64,000 nt of DNA from Cognatundibacterium crateris (GTDB lineage Bacteria; Pseudomonadota; Gammaproteobacteria; Burkholderiales; Burkholderiaceae_D). Below, piece by piece: positions 52,848 to 62,693 of the stretch (the stretch's first letter is position 1; each line of letters starts with the position of its first letter). The notes under the pieces were generated by a model. It did no database searches. It was not told the DNA's origin and was given only the letters and a program-made list of their open reading frames with translations. The stretch lies in NCBI RefSeq assembly GCF_010078235.1, contig NZ_JAABOS010000008.1:1-64000 (forward strand). Reading direction: 5' to 3'. The position numbers and the translations under genes are program-made.

Positions 52848-53186
52848 AATTATTTATGTCCAAGGTAGTGCCCCCGCCAAGGGACGTCTTGCGGTAAACC
52901 GCATGCTGCTAATTCCGTCGAGCATTAGGCATAGCATTGATCGAATTGGTTGTCGGCCACCAGTCTAAGCACTACATAGAGATTTTCACGCTAGGCTCCC
53001 CTTCGCTTTTTAACTCAAGCGAACGCTTGTATCGAGCCATATTCAATTCAACGTTTCTCAGCCCAAGAGCGTCGTGAAAATGCCAACTAAGCCTTCAGTG
53101 GAAGGGGTGCCAGAAGGTGCCAGTTAATTCAAACCTTAGCGCCTCAATAAAAAAGTCCTATCCGAAAAACCTAAGCCCCACACAAC
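52848..53186 (+). repeat. ORF-less cassette region with diverged repeat copy B and attC-like site 6
   Basis: 339 bp without an ORF. It contains a tight hairpin TGCGGT-AA-ACCGCA near 52900. Repeat copy B is at 52925-53020. A degenerate attC candidate is at 53081-53143 with TGCCAAC as R'' and CTTAGCG as R', preceded by AGTTAATTCAAAC. GGTGCCAG occurs twice inside it. The array ends here; the next gene is on the other strand. Confidence 0.5.
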
Positions 53187-53723
53187 TCAAAACGACGATC
53201 CAGGTTGCTGCAGGAAGCTGAGTTCTGCTTCGGTGGATGTGCGGCCCAGGATGGCGTTGCGGTGGGGGTAGCGGCCGAACTGGTCGATGTTGGCTTTGTG
53301 GCGTAGTTCGAATTGGTAATTGTTCTCCAGCCCCAGGTCGCGGTACAGGACTTCGGCGTCCTGATGCACGAGCGCGGATTCGCTGTGCATGTAAGGCAGG
53401 TAGGCGAAGCTGCGTTGCACCGGGCTCAGTTCCTGTGTCATGCCGTTGCGCTGCATTTCCTGCGCCAGCACCAGTGCCATGCCATCCTGACTAAAGGCCA
53501 GCGGGGTGCCGCGATGGATGTTTCTGGAAAACTGATCGAGTACGATGATTTCTGCCAGTCGTCCCTGTGCATGTTCACGCCAGGACGCATATTCTGCGCG
53601 GCTGGCGGCTTGCCATACTGCGCCAAATTCCTGCGCGATGCGCTGATCCAGTGCGGCATCTACTTTCCACCAGTCGGCAGGCTGTAATTGTTCAAACCAA
53701 AAGTTCAGTATCTGTTGCCACAT
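53187..53723 (-). CDS. DUF924 family protein
   Basis: A cytoplasmic 178-residue all-helical protein matching DUF924 (TPR-like, function unknown). Conserved parts include ILNFWFEQLQPADWWKVD, IIVLDQFSRNIHRGTPLAFSQD (in part) and HKANIDQFGRYPHRNAILGR. The start at 53723 (MWQQIL) fits the family; the frame upstream runs through a tandem repeat. It marks the return to ordinary chromosomal sequence after the cassette array. Confidence 0.88.
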   Translation of the reverse strand: MWQQILNFWFEQLQPADWWKVDAALDQRIAQEFGAVWQAASRAEYASWREHAQGRLAEIIVLDQFSRNIHRGTPLAFSQDGMALVLAQEMQRNGMTQELSPVQRSFAYLPYMHSESALVHQDAEVLYRDLGLENNYQFELRHKANIDQFGRYPHRNAILGRTSTEAELSFLQQPGSSF

Positions 53724-53734
53724 GGTGTTAGTCC

Positions 53735-53784
53735 TGTTGATGTGTATTGATGTTTGTTGATGTGTATTGATGTTTGTTGATGTT
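53735..53784. repeat. 20-bp tandem repeat, 2.5 copies
   Basis: Unit TGTTGATGTGTATTGATGTT at 53735-53754 and 53755-53774, then a half copy to 53784. It lies between the DUF924 start and the next gene, in the 5' leader of DUF924. Confidence 0.85.
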
Positions 53785-53826
53785 GACCGTGCTGGTCGAT
53801 AAGGGCCAAGGCTGGCTGCGTGCGGC

Positions 53827-54315
53827 TTAACGGAACTGGCTGAGCTGGCCTTGAGGCCCGGCGCAAGCGAGGCTGAAGAAGGCCTGACCATTGCTGGCGG
53901 TCAGTGATTCCTGCACCTCATTTTTCACATCATTTTGCAGCTCATTTTGCGCAGCTGCCGCAGCTGTGCCGCGCGTAGCCTGGCGCCGGTATTTGCCGAT
54001 TAAGGCAGTCGCGATCATGCTTTGCTGCGCATCTTTCAACACGCCTTGCACATGACTGGATGAGACGGTACCGACGAAGTAGTTGGCGGGGGCTGCGTTG
54101 TCTTCCGCACCGTTCAGCAAGCTGGCGCTAATGCGGTTGCCATCGCGTTGTATCAGCGCCCTGCCCTGGCTAAGCTGCCAGTTGGCGCCCGCGTCCGGCA
54201 TGCCCATCACATAGCTGCAGAGCCCAGTCTGCTGCTGTGCCTGTGCGGAATTGGGCAGACTCAGTGCTGGCAATGCGAACACTGCGATCACAGCGAAGAG
54301 CGCGGGGAATTTCAT
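53827..54315 (-). CDS. Secreted hypothetical protein
   Basis: A 162-residue protein with a clear signal peptide (MKFPALFAVIAVFALPALSL, cleaved near AQA). The mature part has two Cys (one at about 33, one near the end in SLACAG), a GRALIQRDGNRISASLLNG segment and an Ala/Gln/Glu-rich stretch (~116-140) that may be helical. No family recognised. It lies downstream of lepB on the same strand. Confidence 0.65.
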   Translation of the reverse strand: MKFPALFAVIAVFALPALSLPNSAQAQQQTGLCSYVMGMPDAGANWQLSQGRALIQRDGNRISASLLNGAEDNAAPANYFVGTVSSSHVQGVLKDAQQSMIATALIGKYRRQATRGTAAAAAQNELQNDVKNEVQESLTASNGQAFFSLACAGPQGQLSQFR

Positions 54316-54331
54316 ACAGTTTCCTTTCAGG

Positions 54332-54359
54332 GCTGACAGCGCATTGGTGCGCCGTCAGC
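54332..54359 (-). terminator. Hairpin after lepB
   Basis: Arms GCTGACAGCGC (54332-54342) and GCGCCGTCAGC (54349-54359) pair with one mismatch, 2 bp after the lepB stop. On the minus strand no T tract follows, so termination is uncertain. Confidence 0.4.
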
Positions 54360-54360
54360 T

Positions 54361-55044
54361 TTACAGTGCCGCGCCGAAGCGTTCCAGTCGCGGCAGATAA
54401 TAGTGATCGCCATTCAGGGAGAACATCAGGCGCTTGACCTGCCCGGTAATCAGTTCACGTTTTACCAGACCAATATAGCGTGAATCGCGGCTGTTATCGC
54501 GATTATCGCCCAACATCAGATACTGTCCCTGCGGTACGGTGACCGGGCCAAAGCTGCGCATGGCGGGACGCTCAGGCATGACGATGATGGAGTGATTCAG
54601 GCTGCTCAGCTGTTCGCGGAAGACTTGCTGTTCGCCTGCATATTCGCGCTTAGGCGTGAGGTGATCGGGGCTGGTGGCAGACTGCGCTTCATAGCTGGCA
54701 GACTGGCCGTTGATGAACAGGCGTTCATCTCGCATTTCCACCACATCGCCGGGAATAGCGACCAGGCGCTTGACCAGGCGGGTGCCGTCTTCGGGCGAGG
54801 AAAAGGTCACAATATCACCACGCTGCGGATCAGCCAGCGGTTTGAGGATGACGTCGGTGAATGGCAGTTTCAGGTCATAGGCGGTGCGGTCGCAAATCAC
54901 GCGGTCGCCCTCAAGCAGGGTCGGATACATGGAGCTGGACGGCACCAGATAATAGTCAGCCAGCGCGCTACGCACCAGCACCATGCCCAGCATGAAGGCG
55001 ATAAAGCCCTTGTTATCGGCAACCAGTTTTTTGAGTTTCAGCAT
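54361..55044 (-). CDS. lepB: Signal peptidase I (short form)
   Basis: A membrane-bound serine peptidase that removes Sec signal peptides, 227 residues. The catalytic Ser lies at about 38 in SSSMYPTLLEGDRV and the general-base Lys at about 92 in TRLVKRLVAIPGD; the later boxes MLGDNRDNSRDSR are present. A single N-terminal membrane segment (~13-30) anchors it. It is a compact type, so it may be a second signal peptidase: it does not sit with lepA, rnc and era as the main one usually does. Confidence 0.92.
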   Translation of the reverse strand: MLKLKKLVADNKGFIAFMLGMVLVRSALADYYLVPSSSMYPTLLEGDRVICDRTAYDLKLPFTDVILKPLADPQRGDIVTFSSPEDGTRLVKRLVAIPGDVVEMRDERLFINGQSASYEAQSATSPDHLTPKREYAGEQQVFREQLSSLNHSIIVMPERPAMRSFGPVTVPQGQYLMLGDNRDNSRDSRYIGLVKRELITGQVKRLMFSLNGDHYYLPRLERFGAAL

Positions 55045-55130
55045 AAGAGGACTCCTGCAGGCGTTGAATGAGGCAGTGGCCAGCCTGTGTTTTACTGTAG
55101 TTACACGAACCGCCCCTGCAGCATACAGAC

Positions 55131-55162
55131 AAAAAAATACCCCGAAAGTTCGGGGTATTTTT
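55131..55162. terminator. Terminator downstream of gapA
   Basis: A 10-bp stem AATACCCCGA with TCGGGGTATT around AAGT, flanked by A and T tracts. It lies just past the gapA stop on the minus strand and can act in both directions. Confidence 0.88.
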
Positions 55163-55182
55163 TACTCATCTGAAACGCAGAA

Positions 55183-56196
<1,014 letters not shown>

Positions 56197-56372
56197 GGTT
56201 TTATCTCCAAAGGACTATTTACAACTATCAATAAACAACAAAAATCGTCTGGGCTGATGTCGCTGCGGCTTCAGGTTCTGCTGAATTTGCTGCTGCAGAT
56301 TCTGCTACAAGTTCTGCTACAAGTCTGCTATCACTGCGTCCCGGTCATGCCGGGACCGCATACATCATCCTG

Positions 56373-56990
56373 TTAATGAATTGCTGCAGACGTCGGCATT
56401 GCCTGCACAGAGGCCAGCAACACGGACAGATCGCGCCAGCCATAGCCGCTTTCTTTCAGATCCACGCCATCCCAGCTGAATTCCTGCTCCAGAATAAATT
56501 CCGCACCCAACTCTTCGCAGAAGTTGCGCGCCACATTATTCCCGGAGATCAGCCACACTAACAGATTCTGCGCACCTTGCGCCTGCAAAGTGCGTGCAAC
56601 CTTCTGCACCATACGGCGACCGATACCGGAACGCTGCCAGGCCGGGCGCAGATACACCGCGCTCAGTTCAGCAGTAAAGCCATGTTTGGCGCGCTCAAGC
56701 AACATGCCGGAAGCGAAGCCGATAATATGCCCTTCACTTTCCGCGACATAGACACAGGCGCGGTCGCCCGCTGTAGGCAAGGCTTCCAGCACTGTTTTCC
56801 AGTGCAGGAAGCTGTCCTCTATGCGCATTTCATCCAGATAGGAATCCGGAATCATGCCACGGTAGGTGGTCTGCCAGCTTTCCACCCTGACTGCGGCGAT
56901 GGCTTCTGCGTCGGCGACTGTAGCACGACGCAGGCTGACTTCCTTGATACTGCTCATCATTTCCGACATAGTGTCCCTGACTTCCATCAT
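56373..56990 (-). CDS. GNAT-family N-acetyltransferase
   Basis: An acetyl-CoA-dependent acetyltransferase of 205 residues. The coenzyme-binding motif [15 protein letters not shown] and the GNAT strand AVYLRP are visible. The substrate is unknown. Its ATG overlaps the tkt stop as ATGA, so it is translated with transketolase. Alternative in-frame ATGs lie downstream of the first. The 176-bp gap to gapA contains repeats of CTGCTACAAG-like sequence and nothing else clear. Confidence 0.85.
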   Translation of the reverse strand: MMEVRDTMSEMMSSIKEVSLRRATVADAEAIAAVRVESWQTTYRGMIPDSYLDEMRIEDSFLHWKTVLEALPTAGDRACVYVAESEGHIIGFASGMLLERAKHGFTAELSAVYLRPAWQRSGIGRRMVQKVARTLQAQGAQNLLVWLISGNNVARNFCEELGAEFILEQEFSWDGVDLKESGYGWRDLSVLLASVQAMPTSAAIH

Positions 56991-58990
56991 GCCAGCGTTG
57001 CTTTAACCTGAGCGACGACGTTGTCTACGGTGAAGCCGAAATGTTTAAACAAAACGCCAGCCGGTGCAGATTCACCGAAGGTATCGATACCGACGACTGC
57101 GCCTTCCAGGCCAACATATTTGTACCAGAAGCTGGTGACACCGGCTTCGATCGCGATGCGTGGCAAGCCTTTGCCCAGTACTGCTGCCTTGTAAGCGGAA
57201 TCCTGACGGTCAAATACATCGGTAGACGGCATGGAGACCACGCGTACCGCGATGCCCTGCTCTGCCAATGCGGCTGCGGATTTCACGGCCAGTTCGATTT
57301 CGGAACCGGTTGCGATCAGCACGGCTTTCGCCTCTGCTGCGTCCTGCAACACATAGCCACCACGCTGGATATCAGCGATCTGCTGCGCGCTACGTTCTTG
57401 GTAAGGCAGATTTTGACGCGAGAAAATCAATGTGGATGGGCCATCATTGCGTTTTACTGCATGGGCCCAGGCCGCTGCCGATTCCACGGTGTCGCATGGA
57501 CGCCAGTTATCCAGATTCGGGATCAGGCGCATGCTGGAAACGTGTTCCACTGACTGATGGGTAGGACCATCTTCGCCCAGACCGATAGAGTCATGCGTGA
57601 ATACAAACAGGCTGCGGATTTTCATCAGCGCTGCCATACGGATAGCATTGCGGCTGTAGTCAGAGAAAGTCAGGAAAGTCGCGCCGAAAGGAATGTAGCC
57701 GCCATGCAATGCGATACCGTTCATGATCGCGCTCATACCGAATTCACGCACACCGTAATTGATGTGGTTACCGGCCTGATTGCCACGTACCGCGACGCAT
57801 TCTTTCCAGTTAGTCAGGTTAGAACCGGTCAGATCGGCAGAACCGCCGAGGAATTCAGGCAGCGATGGCGCAAAAGCCTGAATCGCATTCTGGCTGGCTT
57901 TACGGGTTGCGATGTTTTCTTTTTTCTCTACGCAGGCAGCGATCGCGTTAGCGACGACTTCATCAAAATTCGCTGGCAAATCGCCTTTCATACGACGTGT
58001 CAGTTCAGCCGCTTTTTGCGGGAACTGGGCGCTGTAAGTCGCAAACAGGGTATTCCAGGCGGCTTCATTGGCTGCGCCTTCTGCTTTCGCATCCCAGGCG
58101 CTGTAGACGTCAGCCGGAATTTCAAATGGCGCGTGGTTCCAGCCCAGATGTGCACGGACTGCAGCCACTTCTTTGTCGCCTAGTGCTGCACCGTGTACGT
58201 TGTGCGTGCCTTCCATGTTAGGAGAGCCTTTACCAATCACGGTTTTGCAGCAGATCAGGGTCGGCTTGTCAGATGTTTTTGCCGCTGTGATCGCTGCGTC
58301 GACTGCCTTCGCATCATGACCATCAACAGCGCGGATCACGTTCCAGCCATAGGCTTCGAAGCGTTTAGGGGTGTCGTCAGTGAACCAGCCTTCGACATGA
58401 CCATCAATCGAGATGCCATTGTCATCCCAGAAGGCGATCAGTTTATTCAATTGCAGCGTGCCAGCCAGCGAGCAGGCTTCGTGGGAAATGCCTTCCATCA
58501 GGCAGCCGTCACCCATGAAAACATAGGTGTGGTGATCGATCACCGGCAAACCGTCCTGATTGAATTCCGCTGCCAGCAGTTTTTCTGCCAGCGCCATACC
58601 CACCGCATTGGTGATGCCCTGACCCAGCGGGCCAGTGGTAGTTTCTACGCCCGGAGTAATGTGCACTTCCGGATGTCCTGCGGTTTTGGAGTGCAATTGA
58701 CGGAAATTGCGGATTTCATCCATCGACAGATCGTAGCCAGTCAGATGCAGCAAAGAGTAATGCAGCATAGAGCCATGGCCATTCGACAGAACAAAACGGT
58801 CGCGGTTAATCCACTGAGGATGCGCTGGGTTATGGCGATAATGGCCTTTCCACAATGCCACAGCGATGTCTGCCATGCCCATAGGCGCACCCGGGTGACC
58901 GGAATTGGCTTTTTGAACGGCATCCATAGACAAAACGCGCACGGCGTTTGCCATAGTGGTAAGTGTTGCTGGCTGGAGAGTTGAGATCAT
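56987..58990 (-). CDS. tkt: Transketolase
   Basis: A thiamine-diphosphate enzyme of the pentose phosphate (or Calvin) pathway that moves two-carbon units between sugar phosphates, 667 residues. Marks: [17 protein letters not shown], the ThDP motif [13 protein letters not shown] with the usual spacing to the Asn ([10 protein letters not shown]), [29 protein letters not shown] and [16 protein letters not shown]. It is divergent from the spermidine synthase operon and leads GNAT and, further down, gapA. Confidence 0.97.
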   Translation of the reverse strand: MISTLQPATLTTMANAVRVLSMDAVQKANSGHPGAPMGMADIAVALWKGHYRHNPAHPQWINRDRFVLSNGHGSMLHYSLLHLTGYDLSMDEIRNFRQLHSKTAGHPEVHITPGVETTTGPLGQGITNAVGMALAEKLLAAEFNQDGLPVIDHHTYVFMGDGCLMEGISHEACSLAGTLQLNKLIAFWDDNGISIDGHVEGWFTDDTPKRFEAYGWNVIRAVDGHDAKAVDAAITAAKTSDKPTLICCKTVIGKGSPNMEGTHNVHGAALGDKEVAAVRAHLGWNHAPFEIPADVYSAWDAKAEGAANEAAWNTLFATYSAQFPQKAAELTRRMKGDLPANFDEVVANAIAACVEKKENIATRKASQNAIQAFAPSLPEFLGGSADLTGSNLTNWKECVAVRGNQAGNHINYGVREFGMSAIMNGIALHGGYIPFGATFLTFSDYSRNAIRMAALMKIRSLFVFTHDSIGLGEDGPTHQSVEHVSSMRLIPNLDNWRPCDTVESAAAWAHAVKRNDGPSTLIFSRQNLPYQERSAQQIADIQRGGYVLQDAAEAKAVLIATGSEIELAVKSAAALAEQGIAVRVVSMPSTDVFDRQDSAYKAAVLGKGLPRIAIEAGVTSFWYKYVGLEGAVVGIDTFGESAPAGVLFKHFGFTVDNVVAQVKATLA

Positions 58991-59188
58991 GGCGATAGAT
59001 GATGTTTTGAAGAAACTGGTAAATGAAGCAAATCACGTCAAACCTGAGCGACGTTTCCGTATAGCGACAGCAGTTAAGATTCATGCTGTCTATAAGTGAT
59101 AACTATGATTGCACATTGTAAAGCCCGATATTTTACCAGAGCCAGACGCTCAGAATACAATTGCGGCTTTTGATCAAACCTAAACACC

Positions 59189-60436
59189 ATGGATGGCTTG
59201 CATTTAACCGCAGATTGTTTTGATTGCACGGCAGAAATGTCGCTTTTCCTGGAGGCCGACCTGCTGTCCGCCTTTGTTGCATCTTGTGTAAAAGATACCG
59301 GTCTGACACTGGTCGGCGAAAAATATGTCTCGTTTAGCAATCCCGACCAGAGCCCGGCGGGCGTCACCGGCACTGCGCTGTTGGCGGAATCCCATGTGGC
59401 GCTGCATACCTGGCCAGAGCTGAAGGCGGTCACGCTGGATGTCTACGTTTGCAATTTCATGCAAGACAACAGCCTCAAGGCGCGTCAGTTGCTGGAATTG
59501 CTGATACGGCACTTTGACCCGGCCCGTTGCACCCGTCAGGAGTTACAGCGCGGCAGCAGTCAGCCCGGGCTGGCGACGGAACAACTGAGCACGGCTACCC
59601 ATTACCGTACGCAGTTGCAGCAACGTATCATGCAAAAGCAAAGCCAGTTTCAGCAGATAGAAATTGCCGATAGCAGCGATTTTGGCCGCATCATGCGTAT
59701 TGATCAGGCGATGATGACATCGGAAAAAGATGAATTCTTTTACCATGAAAATCTGGTGCATCCGGCCGCCATCACCCATCCGGAACCAAAAAGCGCACTG
59801 ATAATCGGTGGCGGCGACGGTGGCTCCAGCCGCCAGTTACTCAAACATCCAAGCATAGAACGCATTGTATTGTGTGAAATCGATGAGGAAGTGGTCAGCA
59901 TCGCCCGTCAGTATCTGCCTTCCATCCATCAGGGTGCGCTCGACGATGCCAAAGTAGAGCATGTGTATGCAGATGGTTTCGCCTATGTGCAAAACTCGGA
60001 TGAACAGTTTGATCTGATCTTGCTGGACCTGACCGATCCGCTGAGTCCAGATGGCAGCAGTCTGGCAGCAACTTGCATGACGGAGGTTTTTTTCCACCAA
60101 TGTTGCGCCAGACTCACAACGCAAGGCATGCTGGTCATGCATTTGGGCAGTCCTTTTTACCATTCGCAACACTATCGCGACACCCTGCACAAGCTGGCTG
60201 CGGCCTTCCCACTGGTAAGGCCCTACTCTGTATTCATCCCTTTATATGGCGCAGAATGGGGCATGGCGGTTGCCAGTACGGCCGCCGATCCACTCGCGCT
60301 GACAGGATCAACGGTAAAGCAGCGTATCGAACACCGTGGTTTGCAAAGCTGCAATTATTACAATGAGCAAACTCATCAGGCGCTGTTTGCGATACCCAAT
60401 TACCTGCGTGACCTGATGCCAGACAAAAAAATATAG
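59189..60436 (+). CDS. Fused S-adenosylmethionine decarboxylase / spermidine synthase
   Basis: A 415-residue fusion. N-terminal SpeD-like domain (1-~120): the autocleavage site LLAES-H with Ser68 as pyruvoyl precursor, HTWPE with His73, and Cys88 are all present. C-terminal SpeE-like domain (~135-410): GGGDGGSS (207-214), LCEIDEEVV and LLDLTDP with the catalytic Asp near 280. It would make decarboxylated AdoMet and pass it to putrescine, giving spermidine in one chain. It heads an operon with YgiB-, YgiC- and DUF350-like genes. Putrescine supply is not encoded here. Confidence 0.92.
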   Translation: MDGLHLTADCFDCTAEMSLFLEADLLSAFVASCVKDTGLTLVGEKYVSFSNPDQSPAGVTGTALLAESHVALHTWPELKAVTLDVYVCNFMQDNSLKARQLLELLIRHFDPARCTRQELQRGSSQPGLATEQLSTATHYRTQLQQRIMQKQSQFQQIEIADSSDFGRIMRIDQAMMTSEKDEFFYHENLVHPAAITHPEPKSALIIGGGDGGSSRQLLKHPSIERIVLCEIDEEVVSIARQYLPSIHQGALDDAKVEHVYADGFAYVQNSDEQFDLILLDLTDPLSPDGSSLAATCMTEVFFHQCCARLTTQGMLVMHLGSPFYHSQHYRDTLHKLAAAFPLVRPYSVFIPLYGAEWGMAVASTAADPLALTGSTVKQRIEHRGLQSCNYYNEQTHQALFAIPNYLRDLMPDKKI

Positions 60437-60438
60437 GA

Positions 60439-60939
60439 ATGATCGTGAAGAAACATGCGTGTAAGGACGCGCAGTCCAGCAGACGACGCGCCAGCAAGGC
60501 CTTGCCTTTGCTGCTGGCGGGCAGTGCCAGCCTGGTTGCCTGCAGCGAGCAGCCAGTGCAGGAACTGACCCAGATCCGGGATGAATATCAAAACATAGAA
60601 GATTGCCGCAAAGACTGGGGCGAAGGCCCGGCCTGTGAACTGCAGCCAGGCAGCAACTTGCAGGAAGCGGCACTGGCGCCTGCGTCCAGCACCGCCACTT
60701 CCGGCACCAGCAGCTATACCAGTTCAGGCGCGCACGGCTACTACGGTGGAGGCGGTCATTATCTGGGCCCCAGCTATATTGCCGGGGAACGCGAAGCCAG
60801 CCGTCAAAGTATGGGCTTGCGCAACTCCCAGTCCGATCATGCGAGTGGCCATAGTGTGAGCCGTACCTCGGGTGGACGCGGTGCGGTCAGCCGTGGTGGT
60901 TTTGGCGGCTCGGCCCATGGTCATTCAGGAGGTGGTTAA
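60439..60939 (+). CDS. DUF1190 (YgiB-like) lipoprotein
   Basis: A 166-residue envelope protein with a lipobox-like signal (SASLVAC). It resembles YgiB: an acidic N-terminal part with DEYQNIEDCRKDWGEG, a Gly/Tyr/His segment (GYYGGGGHYLGPSY) and the Gly/Ser-rich end SRGGFGGSA. The ATG at 60439 is only two bases from AGGA; a GTG at 60445 may be the real start. The stop overlaps the next ATG (TAATG). YgiB is often paired with YgiC, as here; function unknown. Confidence 0.8.
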   Translation: MIVKKHACKDAQSSRRRASKALPLLLAGSASLVACSEQPVQELTQIRDEYQNIEDCRKDWGEGPACELQPGSNLQEAALAPASSTATSGTSSYTSSGAHGYYGGGGHYLGPSYIAGEREASRQSMGLRNSQSDHASGHSVSRTSGGRGAVSRGGFGGSAHGHSGGG

Positions 60940-62069
60940 TGGAACGCATCAGCTTACAGCCGCGCAGCGGCTGGCAACAACAATTCGAACAACTGGGCTT
61001 CAGCTACCACTCTATCGATGGCCTGTACTGGGATGAGCGTTATGCCTACCGCTTCACCGAACAGCAAATCGACGTATTGGAACAAGCGACCGAAGATCTG
61101 CATCAGATGTGCCTGCAAGCCGTCGATCATGTACTGCGGCACGGCATGCAGGAACGCTTCAGCATTCCGCCTAATTTCTGGCAACGTGTGGAGCAAAGCT
61201 GGCGTGAGCGCGAGTTCTCGCTGTATGGCCGTTTTGATCTGAGCTGGAACGGTCAGGGTGCACCGAAAATGCTGGAATACAATGCCGACACACCGACCGG
61301 CCTGGTCGAATCCAGCGTAGCGCAATGGTATTGGTTGCAGGATGTATTTCCGGAAGCGGATCAGTTCAACTCCATCCATGAAAAACTGATCGCACAATGG
61401 CAGCGCTTCCCGCATAAGGGCATGCTGCATTTCGCCTGCATCATGCAGAACGAAGAGGATGAGGGCAACCTGTCTTATCTCAGGGATACCGCGATTCAGG
61501 CCGGACTGACTACACGCCAGCTCTGTGTGGAACAAATAGGCTGGGATGCACAACGTGCGCGTCTGGTCGATGATGTCGATCTGGTCATCGATAATCTGTT
61601 CAAGCTCTATCCCTGGGAATGGCTGAGCCGCGAAGCGTTTTCAACCCACCTGGAACAGCCAGACACGCGCATCATAGAACCGGCCTGGAAAATGATTTTA
61701 TCGAACAAGGCGATCCTGCCGGTACTGTGGGAATTATTCCCCGGCCATCCGAATCTCTTGCCCGCCTTCTTCGACCGCTGGCGCATACAAGGCGATTATG
61801 TGAAAAAACCCTTGTATTCACGCGAAGGTGAAAACATCTCCATTTATCGTGGCAGCGAGGTCATCCATACCGATGGCGAATATGGCGCAGAGGGCTTTGT
61901 ATATCAGGCGTTTGCACCACAGGCGTTTTTTGACGATGGCATCACACCGGCATATACCTCGATAGGCTCGTGGGTGATCGGCGATCAGGCGGCTGGCATA
62001 GGCATACGGGAGGATGCAACCCTGATTACCAAGAATACCAGCCGATTTGTCCCTCACTATTTTGAATAA
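60939..62069 (+). CDS. Glutathionylspermidine synthase-family protein, YgiC-like
   Basis: An ATP-grasp protein homologous to the synthetase half of glutathionylspermidine synthase, 376 residues. Family pieces include FDLSWNGQGAPKMLEYNADT in part, PTGLVESS, EPAWKMILSNKAILPVLWE in part and KPLYSREGENI. In E. coli YgiC/YjfC lack shown glutathionylspermidine activity and their product is unsettled. The operon here also makes spermidine, which strengthens the case for a polyamine substrate (inference). It overlaps the YgiB-like gene by one base. Confidence 0.88.
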   Translation: MERISLQPRSGWQQQFEQLGFSYHSIDGLYWDERYAYRFTEQQIDVLEQATEDLHQMCLQAVDHVLRHGMQERFSIPPNFWQRVEQSWREREFSLYGRFDLSWNGQGAPKMLEYNADTPTGLVESSVAQWYWLQDVFPEADQFNSIHEKLIAQWQRFPHKGMLHFACIMQNEEDEGNLSYLRDTAIQAGLTTRQLCVEQIGWDAQRARLVDDVDLVIDNLFKLYPWEWLSREAFSTHLEQPDTRIIEPAWKMILSNKAILPVLWELFPGHPNLLPAFFDRWRIQGDYVKKPLYSREGENISIYRGSEVIHTDGEYGAEGFVYQAFAPQAFFDDGITPAYTSIGSWVIGDQAAGIGIREDATLITKNTSRFVPHYFE

Positions 62070-62075
62070 GACTGA

Positions 62076-62171
62076 ACTTACGCAAAACCGCACCGACTGC
62101 GTTATGGCGCCTTGTCGTACAAAACGTACTGCCATCGTCGCCATGCCTTGCCGGTACAATTTTGCGTAAGT
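62076..62171. repeat. MITE- or REP-like inverted repeat element
   Basis: A 96-bp element ends in perfect 12-bp inverted repeats ACTTACGCAAAA (62076-62087) and TTTTGCGTAAGT (62160-62171). The outer bases and several inner segments can also pair (ACCGCACC with GGTAC-like). It lies between the YgiC-like and DUF350 genes. It has the form of a small non-autonomous repeat. A single copy is visible in this window. Confidence 0.7.
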
Positions 62172-62190
62172 CCTTTTAGAAAGGCACCCC

Positions 62191-62598
62191 ATGAGTTCTC
62201 ATTTTTTCAACAGCGGCCTGAGTGCATTTTTCAGCCACTTCCTGATCGCCGTGTTACTGCTCGCGCTGTTCATCGCGATTTACGTACGCATTACACCGTA
62301 TAAGGAAATCACGCTGATACGCGCTGGCAATGTCGCAGCAGCCATCAGCTTATCCGGCTCTATGCTGGGATTTGCGATAGCACTGGCTTCCGCCATTGCC
62401 AACAGCATCAGCTTATTCGACATGCTGACCTGGGGCTCCATCGCACTGGTGGTGCAATTACTGGCGTTTTTACTTACCCGCGTCATGCTGCCGGACATCG
62501 TGTCCGACATCCCGCAAAACAAAACGGCTTCCGGTATTTTTCTGGGTGCTGCCAGTTTCGCACTGGGTTTGCTGAATGCGGCTTGTATGACTTACTGA
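62191..62598 (+). CDS. DUF350 membrane protein, YjfL-like
   Basis: A 135-residue inner-membrane protein with four predicted helices, matching DUF350 (YjfL). The typical segment is SLSGSMLGFAIALASAI and WGSIALVVQLLAFLL. DUF350 genes often lie beside glutathionylspermidine-synthase homologues (as yjfL with yjfC), so its place after the YgiC-like gene is expected. It is separated from it by a repeat element. Function unknown. Confidence 0.87.
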   Translation: MSSHFFNSGLSAFFSHFLIAVLLLALFIAIYVRITPYKEITLIRAGNVAAAISLSGSMLGFAIALASAIANSISLFDMLTWGSIALVVQLLAFLLTRVMLPDIVSDIPQNKTASGIFLGAASFALGLLNAACMTY

Positions 62599-62693
62599 GC
62601 ACAGAACTTGCAGCTGGGGGAACCCTAAGTCCTCCGCTGCACCTTATAATCCCGCCTAACTTCAGCTTACCGGCCCTAGCGCCCTGTCTTGCC

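Noticed and set aside
53187-53891. A longer DUF924 protein starting at 53891
   Set aside because: The extra 56 codons run through the tandem repeat and into the next gene and show no family similarity; MWQQIL at 53723 is the usual N-terminus.
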